Shown in pieces: positions 1 to 8,273 of a stretch of DNA of 43,889 nucleotides; the stretch's first letter is position 1; each line of letters opens with the position of its first letter. Source of the DNA: CAZZBK01 sp964652155 (lineage in GTDB: Bacteria > Planctomycetota > Planctomycetia > Pirellulales > PNKZ01). Both the position numbers and the translations under genes were made by a program. The notes beneath the pieces are model-generated. The model made no database searches, had not been told where the DNA came from, and saw nothing but the letters and a program-made list of their open reading frames with translations. The stretch covers positions 1 through 43,889 of the forward strand of contig CAZZBK010000030.1 in NCBI GenBank assembly GCA_964652155.1, given 5' to 3'.

Positions 1-707
1 TTTTGCGGATCGGGAATTGCGTCGGCCGACGCGACACACGGCCCGCACGGGCAAAAGCTGTCGTGCCATTTGCCATGCAGCCAATCGAAGAACGAATCCT
101 TGTCGCGTTTCTTGCGACCGCTGTTGGGGCGGAACTTGCGGTTCGAAATGTCGTTGATCACGGTGTAGCCCGCGACCACACTCAGAGCATCTTTCTCGGC
201 CACCGCTTTGCACCGCTGGCCAATGATCACGGCCAGTTCGAGTTCCCAGTCGATGGCGTCGGGGGAGATTTTGGGAATGCGAATGGCCACGCCCGGATCG
301 GTCAGCGTGGTGGTCGGCGGCTTCATGAACACGTAGGGGAAGGTCTCGGCCCGCTCGGCGGCGATGCCGCCCCCTTCCTTGATGTGATCGGCATAGTTGC
401 CGGCCAACAGGAACAGCTTATTGGGGCGCGCGACCGGCACGTTCAACTGCACGGCCGAGGTGGCCAGAGCCAAGTTGCTGGGCAAGGCCGCGCGGTTCTG
501 CGCCACCCAGGCGACCACCTTCTGCGCTGCGCCAAACGAGCCGCCGTGGGGCAAAAACTCGAGCAGGTTATCGGTCGTCGGCAGCGACACCTTGTCATGC
601 GTGGCCTGGGCATAGGCGGCCGCCGCGCCAACGAGCGGGACGACCTGCTGCTCGTCGTAAATACCAACGGCCGTTTGCTTTTGATGGGTATAGCGGCACA
701 ATCGCAT
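1..707 (-). CDS. Fumarylacetoacetate hydrolase (FAH) family protein, 3' end missing
   Basis: The 235 visible codons start at an ATG preceded by an AGGA ribosome site about 7 bases upstream and run off the left edge of the window, so the C-terminus is missing. The first 70 residues look like the small N-terminal domain of the family. The catalytic domain follows, with 'LLAGNYADHIKEGG', then 'DWELELAVIIG', whose glutamates match the usual metal ligands, and 'GYTVINDIS', whose aspartate is the usual third ligand. Members of this family hydrolyse or decarboxylate 2-keto acids (fumarylacetoacetate, acylpyruvates, 2-oxo-hept-3-ene-dioate) in the cytoplasm, using Mg2+ or Mn2+. The substrate cannot be told from this fragment. 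It is divergent from the PPK2 gene, with about 180 bases between them. Family assignment is secure; the exact reaction is unknown. Confidence 0.9.
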   Translation of the reverse strand, partial: MRLCRYTHQKQTAVGIYDEQQVVPLVGAAAAYAQATHDKVSLPTTDNLLEFLPHGGSFGAAQKVVAWVAQNRAALPSNLALATSAVQLNVPVARPNKLFLLAGNYADHIKEGGGIAAERAETFPYVFMKPPTTTLTDPGVAIRIPKISPDAIDWELELAVIIGQRCKAVAEKDALSVVAGYTVINDISNRKFRPNSGRKKRDKDSFFDWLHGKWHDSFCPCGPCVASADAIPDPQ

Positions 708-885
708 GGCGTGATTCCTGGCTCTCGGGGGGGGTGGTCATTGCGGGAGGTACCAACAGCTTGCCAAGCTTGGGGCGATTGTCAAGGCAAATGCCGATTT
801 CAGCCACGCCGCTCTGCCCCATCCCCGCGCAGCTCGAACTACAATAGAGCAGCGCCTCGAACGCCCTCACCCAGGACATTGCAGC

Positions 886-1785
886 ATGACCACGGTCGAC
901 GACTTTATCGAAATGTGTCGCGTGACGGGGAAAAAGCCCATCAAGTTGAAGCACTTCGACCCGGCCTGGGCCGGCGACGGCAAGCGGTCCAAGTCGGAGC
1001 GCAAACAATTTGCGGTCGACCTGCTCAAGAAGACGGTCGAGGAGTTGGCCCACGCGCAGGAGCTGCTCTACGCGGCCGACACGTACTCGGTGCTGATGAT
1101 CTTTCAGGCGATGGATGCCGCCGGCAAGGATGGCACGATTGCCCATGTGATGTCGGGGGTCAATCCGCAAGGCTGTCAGGTGTACAGTTTCAAGCATCCT
1201 TCGGCCGAGGAACTCGATCACGACTTTCTCTGGCGGAGTGCCAAGTGCTTGCCGGAGCGTGGTCGGATCGGCATTTTCAATCGCTCGTATTACGAAGAGG
1301 TGCTGATCGTCAAGGTGCATCAGGAATTGGTGCAGGCGCAGCGCATCCCCGACGCCAAGGCGAATAAGGACTTTTGGCAAGCGCGCTACGAAAGCATCAA
1401 TGCCTTCGAGCGGCACCTAACGCGCAACGGCACCGTGGTGCTCAAGTTCTTCTTAAACGTGTCGAAAGACGAGCAGCGGCGGCGATTTCTCGACCGGCTC
1501 AACGATCCGGCCAAGCACTGGAAGTTCGCGTCATCCGATTTGGCCGAGCGGGGCTACTGGGATGACTACCAGAAGGCTTATGAGCAGATGATTAACGCCA
1601 CGAGCTCGAAATGCGCCCCGTGGTACGTGATCCCGGCCGACCACAAATGGGTGAGCCGAGCGCTGGTGGCGAGCGTCTTGGCCCAGACGATCTCGGGGCT
1701 CCACTTGAGCTATCCCGAGGTGACGAAAGAAAAACAGCGTCAGATCGTCGAGGCGCGGAAGCATCTTGAGGCCGAGGGGGCGTAG
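886..1785 (+). CDS. ppk2: PPK2-family polyphosphate:nucleotide phosphotransferase
   Basis: This 299-residue protein matches PPK2-type kinases, which move phosphate between polyphosphate and nucleoside mono- or diphosphates in the cytoplasm. The Walker A-like loop is 'QAMDAAGKDGT' (residues about 74-84), followed by 'HVMSGVNPQG'. The Walker B/lid region is 'RIGIFNRSYYEEV' (about 127-139), and further on comes 'WKFASSDLAERGYWDDY', typical of single-domain PPK2 proteins. Length fits the one-domain short subgroup of about 270-310 residues. Whether it phosphorylates AMP, ADP or GDP cannot be decided by eye. It stands alone: the gene to the right is convergent and the gene to the left divergent. 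The start is the ATG at 886, directly followed by the conserved-looking N-terminus. Confidence 0.92.
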   Translation: MTTVDDFIEMCRVTGKKPIKLKHFDPAWAGDGKRSKSERKQFAVDLLKKTVEELAHAQELLYAADTYSVLMIFQAMDAAGKDGTIAHVMSGVNPQGCQVYSFKHPSAEELDHDFLWRSAKCLPERGRIGIFNRSYYEEVLIVKVHQELVQAQRIPDAKANKDFWQARYESINAFERHLTRNGTVVLKFFLNVSKDEQRRRFLDRLNDPAKHWKFASSDLAERGYWDDYQKAYEQMINATSSKCAPWYVIPADHKWVSRALVASVLAQTISGLHLSYPEVTKEKQRQIVEARKHLEAEGA

Positions 1786-1832
1786 GCCCAGGCCATTCAT
1801 CCCAAGCCGACGGCTTTGCCACCGGTCGCGCA

Positions 1833-2486
1833 CTACTCGATCTGCAGCAGGTCGAAAAACCCCTGCGTGATTGCGTCGGTGTGCATGGTCAAATCCCAGG
1901 TGATCGAGGCAAAGATCGCCAGCGCCACCATGACCAACGCGGCTCCCCAGGGCGCGCGGGGTCGATCGATCCGCTGCAACTCGTTCACGAGCGCCTTTTC
2001 CAGTTGCCGCCAACTGGCCAGATTCTGCTCTTCGTGCGTGGCCACGACGCTGATGCAACGCAGCAGATTATGCGGCTCGATATACAGTTCCAAGTCCAGG
2101 TTAGGAAGCAGCAAATGATTGCCGATCCACCGCGCGGCCGGATCGAGCGAGTCGACCGCATGCCCCAGCGCGGCATGCAACACCGGGTCAGCAACGTTGT
2201 AGATCGTCAAGCGTGGCCGACTCGACAACACGGCCAACGACAGTCCCAAGCCATACACGACCAGCGCGATCAGCCAAGCATATCGGCCCAACGGGTTCCA
2301 AGGCTCCAAGGGCAACAGCAACTCGAAGGGGCCCACAAACACCAGCCCGCTCAGGGCGATGCCCAACGCCGTCAAATCACGCCCGCCGCCCACAACCCGC
2401 GAACGACGCGAGAGGTTCACCAGCCCGATCACGAACAGGTACACACCCAACGGGCCGAGTGCAATACAGTAACGAAAAGGATCCAT
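1833..2486 (-). CDS. Hypothetical integral membrane protein
   Basis: I do not recognise this 217-residue protein. From the ATG at 2486 (protein begins MDPFRYC) it has about four hydrophobic segments: one right after the start, a second around 'TALGIALSGLVFVGPF', a third around 'AWLIALVVYGLGLSLAVL', and one near the C-terminus ('GAALVMVALAIFASITW'). A soluble stretch of about 100 residues ('LTIYNVADPVLHAALGHAVD' to 'WRQLEKALVNEL') lies between the third and fourth. An upstream extension is open to 2621, but it would overlap the peptidase gene and adds an arginine-rich segment unlike the rest, so the later ATG is preferred. It lies about 100 bases downstream of the M28 peptidase gene on the same strand and may be co-transcribed. 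Function unknown. Confidence 0.7.
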   Translation of the reverse strand: MDPFRYCIALGPLGVYLFVIGLVNLSRRSRVVGGGRDLTALGIALSGLVFVGPFELLLPLEPWNPLGRYAWLIALVVYGLGLSLAVLSSRPRLTIYNVADPVLHAALGHAVDSLDPAARWIGNHLLLPNLDLELYIEPHNLLRCISVVATHEEQNLASWRQLEKALVNELQRIDRPRAPWGAALVMVALAIFASITWDLTMHTDAITQGFFDLLQIE

Positions 2487-2586
2487 CGACACAGTAGACC
2501 GGGATCGAATCGAGTCGTCCGCTCTGGGCGAGTGCCGCGTGCAGGGCCTCACCCAGTCCGCAGTGTAGCGCTCGCGGCGCATACGG

Positions 2587-3585
2587 TCAACGCACGGTCG
2601 ACTTGAGCCATTCGAGCACAACCCAGCCGACCTTGGCGAGGCTCAGCGCCGAGCAATTCGCCGGCACGTCTTGAGTCGTGTGCCAGTAGGGGTAATCGAA
2701 GTCAATGATGTCGATCGACGGGATGCGGGCGATCTGGTTGAGCGGCATGTGGTCGTCGTTCACCGTGTGGCCCATGCGGCGGACAAAGTTTGCCACCCCC
2801 AGTGTCTCGGCCCGACGCCAGATTTGCTCGGCCAACGGCCGCGCCAACTGCACGCTGTTCCCTTCCCAGTACAGTTCCAGATTCGCGTCGCCGACCATGT
2901 CGAGCACCACGCCCGATAGGTAACGAAACTCCTGAGGCTTGCGGGTCACATACTCGCGGGCAAAATGTTTGGAGCCGAGGAAGTATTGATCGGTCGTCTC
3001 GCTGAACACGAGTTCCTCGCCATCGAACAGGACAAAATCGACCCCCAGTCGACCAGACAGCTTGGGCATGTGCTTGCCCAACTCCATGAGCACGGCGACG
3101 CCGCTGCCGCCGTCGTTCGCGCCGAGGAACGTGCCTCGCGGGTCTTGCGGGTCTCGATCGGGAAAGGGCCGCGTGTCGTAATGCACGCCAAGGAGCACGC
3201 GCGCCTTGCGCTCGGGATGCCAGGTGACGATCAGGTTCGTCATGGTCACGGGCGAGCCGTCGAGCGGATGGCGCACTTGGAACGTTTGCCGTGTGACCTT
3301 GGCCCCGAGTTTCTCGAAATGCTCGACGAGCATGGTTTGCTGCAGAGTCATGCCGGGCGAACCGCTCACGCGCGGCCCGAGCTTGCAGACCTCGTTGAGG
3401 TAGCCGTAGGCGCTCTGCCCGTCGAACGGAATTTGATCCAGTCGGTCGATCTTGCGCGGTTGGGCCAGCAGCGCCGACTCGTCTCCCTGAAACAGAAACA
3501 CATAGCCGATGATGGCGGCGCAGCACACGGCGCTGAGCACCGTGAGATACAAGGACTGGCCGGAAATTTTAGGCATGGCCATCAC
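2587..3585 (-). CDS. M28-family zinc peptidase / glutaminyl cyclotransferase-like, membrane-anchored
   Basis: The protein has 332 residues with one N-terminal hydrophobic segment (about 12-32), a signal anchor or uncleaved signal peptide, so the catalytic domain should face the periplasm. The M28 metal site is complete: H135/D137 in 'GVHYDTRP', D158 in 'GANDGGSG', the acid pair in 'FDGEE' (190-191), D229 in 'VVLDMVGD' and H302 in 'PYWHTTQD'. The 'HYDTRP...GANDGGSG...FDGEE...YWHTTQD' order is that of the glutaminyl-peptide cyclotransferase branch as well as of aminopeptidases. Neither activity can be excluded from sequence. It sits 32 bases downstream of the endonuclease/exonuclease/phosphatase gene on the same strand, so it probably belongs to the surface-glycan transcription unit. 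Confidence 0.88.
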   Translation of the reverse strand: MMAMPKISGQSLYLTVLSAVCCAAIIGYVFLFQGDESALLAQPRKIDRLDQIPFDGQSAYGYLNEVCKLGPRVSGSPGMTLQQTMLVEHFEKLGAKVTRQTFQVRHPLDGSPVTMTNLIVTWHPERKARVLLGVHYDTRPFPDRDPQDPRGTFLGANDGGSGVAVLMELGKHMPKLSGRLGVDFVLFDGEELVFSETTDQYFLGSKHFAREYVTRKPQEFRYLSGVVLDMVGDANLELYWEGNSVQLARPLAEQIWRRAETLGVANFVRRMGHTVNDDHMPLNQIARIPSIDIIDFDYPYWHTTQDVPANCSALSLAKVGWVVLEWLKSTVR

Positions 3586-3617
3586 CCACGCGGTTATCGA
3601 TTGTCAGACTGCGGCCG

Positions 3618-4472
3618 CTATTCTACCACGCGAACGTCGACCCAGTAGTAGGGATGGTCGCTGCCGCCGCTGTCGATCTGCCCGCCGTCGATCCCCCGCA
3701 GGCCGCGGAGCAATATCCAGTCGATGCGGCGGGGGTCGAGCGAAGCGAGTGGGTCGACCACGCCGGGGGTGTCGAGCAGCGCGCGGAGCGTCGCGTCGTC
3801 GCGCGACGCATTCAGATCGCCCAGCAAAATGGCCGGGGGCTGCAAACTTAAAAACAGCTCACTCACGGCACGTAATTGAGCCTGCCGCTCGACGCTGCTG
3901 CGGCGGTCGACGTGCGTGATGAGAACATGCGTCCGCCGGCCGCCCAGTTGAGCCGCGAGCAGCAGCATGTTGCGGTAACTCTTCGAGTGCAGCCGGGGAA
4001 GCGGCAAGCGATGCCAGGATGTCACGTCCAGCTTGCTGAGCACGCCGTTGCCAAATCCATGATGCCACCAGCGTTGCTCGCCGGGGGCGAAAAGCCACCG
4101 CGCGTCGAGCCGGTCGCCCAATTGCTCGGCCTGATCGGCCGACTCCCACAGCCACCGACCGTGGACCTCGTTGAGCCCCACCAGGTCCGCGCCGCGCAGC
4201 GCCGCGGCAATCCGCGACAAGTCAACAAGCCGGTCGGGCCCCTTGCCCCCGTGGATGTTGAACGTGCCGATGCGAAATGTCGTGGCCGGGTCGTGCGGGC
4301 CGAGCGATGCTGAGCCGTTGAGGGACGCGCCGTGGGCGGGGCCCGTGTCGGCCCGCTGCGAGCCAAACCAGACGAACATGACCAGCAGCGCCAAGCTGAT
4401 CACGGCCGAGCGGCCGCGGGGCAGGCCAAAGGTCAACGGCGAGGTGGCGTGCGATTTCGCGTCGATACTCAT
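3618..4472 (-). CDS. Endonuclease/exonuclease/phosphatase family protein, membrane-anchored
   Basis: The start is set by the ATGA overlap at 4469-4472, where the stop codon of the upstream glycosyltransferase shares bases with this ATG; this indicates translational coupling. A longer reading frame open to 4589 would run far into the glycosyltransferase. The 284-residue protein has a transmembrane segment at about 23-37, then the full set of superfamily motifs: 'GTFNIHGGKG' (Asn), 'GLNEVHG' (metal-binding Glu), 'LITHVD' (His), 'ILLGDLNAS' (Asp/Asn) and the terminal 'GSDHPYYW' (Asp-His pair). Members cleave phosphodiesters of nucleic acids, inositol phosphates or sphingolipids. With a membrane anchor and glycan-gene neighbours, an extracytoplasmic phosphodiesterase is more likely than DNA repair, but that is inference. 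Confidence 0.85.
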   Translation of the reverse strand: MSIDAKSHATSPLTFGLPRGRSAVISLALLVMFVWFGSQRADTGPAHGASLNGSASLGPHDPATTFRIGTFNIHGGKGPDRLVDLSRIAAALRGADLVGLNEVHGRWLWESADQAEQLGDRLDARWLFAPGEQRWWHHGFGNGVLSKLDVTSWHRLPLPRLHSKSYRNMLLLAAQLGGRRTHVLITHVDRRSSVERQAQLRAVSELFLSLQPPAILLGDLNASRDDATLRALLDTPGVVDPLASLDPRRIDWILLRGLRGIDGGQIDSGGSDHPYYWVDVRVVE

Positions 4473-5581
4473 GCCGAGGCCCTCTGCCGTTGCCAACTCG
4501 ACGAGTCGACCCGCTGCAACACGCTGCGCGCGACCTCGTCGACGCCAATCTGCGTCATGCACAGCGCGGGCCGGTGTCCGAGCCGACAACGTTTGGCCAG
4601 ACAGGGCGCGCAGTCGAGCGGCTTGTTAATGACCACGGCATCGCGTGTGTAGGGGCCGGTACGCACGGGGGACGTGGGACCCAGGAGGGCGACGATCGGC
4701 AAGTCGACGGCGGCCGCGATGTGCATCGGGCCGGTGTCGCCGGTGAGCAACACGGCCGCGCGGCGAAAGAGCTCGGCCGAGCCGAGCAGGCTGAACTCGC
4801 CATCGGCGCGCAGCAGGCGTGGCCCGACGAGCGATTCGAGCGCGTCCCCCAACGGTCGCGCGGCGGGGCCACCGGTCACCGCCACGCGCACGCCGTTCTG
4901 CAACGCGAGCCGCTGGGCGACCATCGCAAAACGTTCGAGCGGCCAGCGGTTGGCTTCGCGCCGACAATCCGGGTTGATGATCACGAGCGGCTCGCGTTGC
5001 GGATCGACATGCTGTTGCCGCAGCCAGGCATCGACCGCGGCGCGATCGCGCGGCGTGGGATGCAAGGGGAACAGCCGCTCGCCGAGACCGCCCGACGACA
5101 GTGGGGGCGCGTGCCGCAGGTACGGGCGATCAAGCGGCGCGTCGGGACAGTGGGCCCCGAGCGGAGCCACGATCTGCAAAACCTTCTCGACCGCGTGAGC
5201 ATCGAGTGTCGGCTGCGTGACGCTCTGGCTGTAGAAGAGCCGCGCCAGCTCGCGTGACTGCCACGTGCCGAGCCGTTCGCGAGCGCCGCTGAGCCAGGTG
5301 ACGAGCCCACTGCGAAACAGCCCTTGCAGATCGATGGCCAAATCCCAGTGGGTCGATCGCAAACGGCGCACGAAGTCGCGCAGACCCCCTCGAGCGGCGC
5401 GGTCCCAGATGATGACCTCGTCGAGCCAGGCTTGGCCTTCGAGCAGCGCGGCGTGCGCGCGTTCGACCGCCCAGACGAGATGGGCCTCGGGAAAAGCTGT
5501 CCGCAGGGCTTGGGCCGCCGGCAGTGCGTGCAGCACGTCGCCCAAGCTGCTGAGCTTGACGATTAGGATGCGAGTCGCCAT
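4469..5581 (-). CDS. Glycosyltransferase family 9 (heptosyltransferase-like)
   Basis: The 370-residue protein begins 'MATRILIVKLSSLGDVLHAL', the typical GT9 start, where the 'SSLGD' loop lies in the acceptor site. The C-terminal domain has 'DTGPMHIAAAVDLPIVALLG' followed by 'PTSPVRTGPY', the ADP-heptose-binding signature. GT9 enzymes transfer heptose from ADP-heptose to the inner core of lipopolysaccharide at the cytoplasmic membrane face. A four-cysteine tail ('CAPCLAKRCRLGHRPALC') is also visible and is common in this family. The gene overlaps the end of the heptose adenylyltransferase gene by 19 bases and overlaps the next gene's start by 4, so the three are a tight unit. It resembles RfaC/heptosyltransferase I more than others, but the acceptor cannot be assigned. 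Confidence 0.9.
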   Translation of the reverse strand: MATRILIVKLSSLGDVLHALPAAQALRTAFPEAHLVWAVERAHAALLEGQAWLDEVIIWDRAARGGLRDFVRRLRSTHWDLAIDLQGLFRSGLVTWLSGARERLGTWQSRELARLFYSQSVTQPTLDAHAVEKVLQIVAPLGAHCPDAPLDRPYLRHAPPLSSGGLGERLFPLHPTPRDRAAVDAWLRQQHVDPQREPLVIINPDCRREANRWPLERFAMVAQRLALQNGVRVAVTGGPAARPLGDALESLVGPRLLRADGEFSLLGSAELFRRAAVLLTGDTGPMHIAAAVDLPIVALLGPTSPVRTGPYTRDAVVINKPLDCAPCLAKRCRLGHRPALCMTQIGVDEVARSVLQRVDSSSWQRQRASA

Positions 5582-6009
5582 GGACGGGTCGTCACCTTGT
5601 GTACGATCTGTTCGACAATCAGGGTCGTCGAGTAACCCGGCAGCAGCGACAAGGAGACGACTTGCCCACCGTAGCCGTGGACAAAATCGGCACCGATGAT
5701 TTGATCGACGGGCCAGTCGCCCCCTTTGACCAGTACGTCGGGGCGCAGTTGTTCGATGAGCCGTTGCGGCGTGTCGTCGTCAAAAATGATGACCTCGTCG
5801 ACGGCGCGCAAGGCCAGCAACATGCGTCGGCGGTCTTGCTCGTTGACATACGGCTTGAGCGGTCCCTTGAGGGCACGGACCGAGGCGTCGCTGTTGAGCC
5901 CCACGACGAGTCGAGTGCCGAGCGCCGCGGCACGTTCGAGCAGGTCGACATGCCCGGGGTGGAGCAGGTCGAAGCAACCGTTGGTGAACACGAGTTGGGA
6001 GCGCGACAT
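5563..6009 (-). CDS. rfaE2: D-glycero-beta-D-manno-heptose 1-phosphate adenylyltransferase
   Basis: This 148-residue protein is the stand-alone adenylyltransferase half of HldE. It makes ADP-D-glycero-D-manno-heptose from heptose 1-phosphate and ATP in the cytoplasm. The nucleotidyltransferase signature is 'FTNGCFDLLHPGHVDLLE' (residues 8-25, with the HxGH motif as 'HPGH'), followed by 'VVGLNSDASVRALKG', 'DVLVKGGDW' and 'SLLPGYSTTLIVEQI', all typical of RfaE domain II. Length fits the split form, about 150-165 residues. It is the first gene of the minus-strand unit, and its product is the sugar donor precursor used by the downstream GT9 gene. The kinase half and the epimerase are not in this window. 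FAD synthetase and glycerol-3-phosphate cytidylyltransferase are more distant alternatives. Confidence 0.93.
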   Translation of the reverse strand: MSRSQLVFTNGCFDLLHPGHVDLLERAAALGTRLVVGLNSDASVRALKGPLKPYVNEQDRRRMLLALRAVDEVIIFDDDTPQRLIEQLRPDVLVKGGDWPVDQIIGADFVHGYGGQVVSLSLLPGYSTTLIVEQIVHKVTTRPWRLAS

Positions 6010-6343
6010 CGATTTCCCTCCGTGGAATAGTGAGTTGCCGCGGAGAGATCATACCCGGTCGTGAGCGCAGCGCGAACGCGGATCGTCGAGAGGGCGGAAC
6101 CTGCGTGCTAGCACGCACAGCGGCCGCCTGCGAAGGGATGGCACTCCCGGACCTTTCTGACTACGGAGCGTGAGCGTCACCGTTGTGGGTGGCTGGGGTT
6201 TTCACAGCAAACCCCAGTGAGTAATGGTTGACACCGCTTCGAAGAGAGCCGGGTTTTGCTTGCGCAAAACACCAGCCATCCTTCGCTGCCATCCCCTTTC
6301 TACCCTAGCCGAATCGTCACGGACATTTGCGACGCCCACACGG
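6010..6343. other. Intergenic stretch between the GT2-TPR gene and rfaE2
   Basis: There is no credible gene here. The right-hand half holds the palindromic element described at 6186-6282. The left-hand part (6010-6185) should carry the promoter for rfaE2 and its downstream genes, but I see no convincing -35/-10 pair. Confidence 0.6.
6186..6282. repeat. MITE-like palindromic element
   Basis: A 97-base stretch is bounded by a 17-base terminal inverted repeat: TGGGTGGCTGGGGTTTT at 6186-6202 against the reverse complement of 6266-6282, with 14 of 17 positions matching. Inside it are two further hairpins: a perfect 9-base stem (CTGGGGTTT at 6193-6201 with 6209-6217) and a 7-base stem (6253-6259 with 6264-6270). 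No reading frame of note lies inside. This architecture fits a non-autonomous miniature element or a REP-like repeat. No target-site duplication is obvious. Confidence 0.5.
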
Positions 6344-7852
6344 CTACGGACGGCCGTCGAGTGCGGTCGAGACGTAGATCGCATTGGGCTGTAGCGGCGA
6401 GGGGGACGAGGCGACGGAGGGCCGTTGCCCGTTGAGTTCGGCCTGCATGGCATCGCGGACTCGGCGCGCGTCGCTATTGGCTGGGTCGAGCCGGAGCACG
6501 TCGTTCCAGGCGGCGATTTTCTCCGCCAAGTCGTGGCTCGTGGCGGTGACGATCTCGGCCAGCACGCACCGCGCCAGGTGCAGTCGTGGGGCCTCGGCGA
6601 TCGCCGTTTCGACCAATTCGCGGGCCGCACTGTAATTGCCTTGCGCAATCTGAATCCAGGCCCGCAATGCCAAGGCGTTCGGCCGTCCTCCGTCGCACTT
6701 CATCAACTGCCGGGCGACGAACTCGGCCTGCGAGAGATTATCCAGTTTGAGATAGATGAACCCCAGCGTGACCCAACCGATGGTAAAGGCCGGGCAATCG
6801 GCGAGGCAGCGCTGCATTTCTGTTTCGGCCTCGGTAAATCGAGTCTGGCTGATATAAACTCGGGCCAAGAGTTGCCGCCCTTCGCGATACAAGATGTCTT
6901 TGGCCACGTCCATATAAAACAAGTTAGGCAAGCGTTTACCCACGATTCCAATTAACAGACGTTCCGCGCTGCCTGAGTCTCCGACCATCAGCAGGGCATC
7001 GGCCTTGTTGAGACTCAATTCTGGGTCGCCGGGAAACAACTCCAGCCCTTCCGTGGCGTAGGCAATGGCCTCAGAGACACGAGCTAAGTCGCAGAGCGTT
7101 TGTACAATGAGTGCGTAGAGCTTGCGCACCATGTCATGGTTGCTCGTTTTGTACTTAAGCGATTGCAGAAAATAGAAGAGCGCCAGTGACCGATCTGCCG
7201 CGCTCAGCGCGTTCATGCCGAGGTTCACCAGTACTACGGGGTCGTGCGGCCGCTCGGCGTAATCCATTCGCAGCAGTCGCAGATTCCGATTCTGCTTGCG
7301 GCGCATGGTCGCTTCATCCACGTAGCCAAGGTGATCGATGTCGATGTCGCACCACTGAACAGGGTAATTCAGCCGCGCGAGTTGGGTAAAAATCTGCTCA
7401 TGAACACGACCGGTCCAACGAGCCTGTGCGTGCCGCCGGAACAGCCGCACGTGCTTGATCAGCCGACTGTCTTGTTGTTTGGGGTCGGTGTGGCAGATCG
7501 TGTTCATCACACACGCACGCGGCTCGGCACCCAACGTCTGGAAAAGTTCGCGCAGCGCCTGGACATTAGCCGGGCTGACCCGATCGTCGGCGTCGAGCCA
7601 GAAAATCCATTCGCCGCTGGCCTTATCGAGCGCCACGTTGCGTGCGGCCGCAAAATCGTCGCACCACGGAAAATGATGCACTTGAGCGCCCAACTCGGTC
7701 GCCACGGCTACCGTGGCATCGCTGGAGCCAGTGTCGACGACGATGATTTCGTCAAACAGTTCGCGAACTCTTTGCAGACACTCGCGGAGATTCGCCTGCT
7801 CGTTCTTGACGATCATGCAGAGCGAAACGCGTGGGCGGTCGAGGGCGATCAT
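6344..7852 (-). CDS. Family 2 glycosyltransferase fused to tetratricopeptide repeats
   Basis: The 502-residue protein has two parts. Residues 1 to about 230 are a GT-A fold family 2 glycosyltransferase: 'VSLCMIVKNEQANL', 'IIVVDTGSSDAT', and the donor/metal motif 'FWLDADDR' (D87-x-D89). Residues from about 230 to 470 are helical repeats with TPR spacing (for example 'FYFLQSLKYK', 'AIAYATEGLELFPGDPELSL', 'AEFVARQLMKCDGGRPNALA'), ending in a short Pro/Ser-rich tail. Such GT2-TPR fusions are known in bacteria and may act in glycan or peptide glycosylation, with the repeats recruiting a partner or acceptor. There is no signal peptide or membrane segment, so the enzyme is cytoplasmic. It is transcribed away from the deacetylase and methyltransferase genes. 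Confidence 0.88.
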   Translation of the reverse strand: MIALDRPRVSLCMIVKNEQANLRECLQRVRELFDEIIVVDTGSSDATVAVATELGAQVHHFPWCDDFAAARNVALDKASGEWIFWLDADDRVSPANVQALRELFQTLGAEPRACVMNTICHTDPKQQDSRLIKHVRLFRRHAQARWTGRVHEQIFTQLARLNYPVQWCDIDIDHLGYVDEATMRRKQNRNLRLLRMDYAERPHDPVVLVNLGMNALSAADRSLALFYFLQSLKYKTSNHDMVRKLYALIVQTLCDLARVSEAIAYATEGLELFPGDPELSLNKADALLMVGDSGSAERLLIGIVGKRLPNLFYMDVAKDILYREGRQLLARVYISQTRFTEAETEMQRCLADCPAFTIGWVTLGFIYLKLDNLSQAEFVARQLMKCDGGRPNALALRAWIQIAQGNYSAARELVETAIAEAPRLHLARCVLAEIVTATSHDLAEKIAAWNDVLRLDPANSDARRVRDAMQAELNGQRPSVASSPSPLQPNAIYVSTALDGRP

Positions 7853-8273
7853 GGTTCAGTATCCAAGCCCAACATGGGCAAAAGTGTGGTTCGACGGGAC
7901 GGGCATAAAGGAAGGGCAAACAGCGTGCCAACGACGCCAAGCAGGCGGCCGAAGATGTAAAATGCCCCAGGAAAGCGCCGTAGGCGGGTCGAACAGCGAC
8001 AGATTGTCGTAATTGCGCGGACAACGATGACAAAGTGGCAACGTAGAAGAGGCGTGGACTTGGCTTCCGCTACGACATATTGGCTACCCCTGCGACATTT
8101 ACCGCACGTCACCCGTGGTGGAGAAAATGGCTGCCAAACTGGAATGGAATATGCACAAGGAACGCTTGGCCCTTGTCTCTTGTCGCACGTCTTCCAAGTG
8201 CGATCGCGAATGATTCGTCGCTTCGTGGCGTTTTCGTCCCGCGTTGCGAATGCGTTTGCCACGGATATCTAGC
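7853..8273. other. Divergent intergenic region, no gene seen
   Basis: The 421 bases lie between the GT2-TPR gene (-) and the deacetylase gene (+) and must hold promoters in both directions. Short frames in it do not resemble proteins. I find no strong promoter pair, hairpin or repeat. Confidence 0.5.

Noticed and set aside
3..1367. 454-codon open frame on the plus strand
   Set aside because: It runs antisense to the FAH gene and out of frame through PPK2; its translation is rich in Arg/Gly and resembles no protein.
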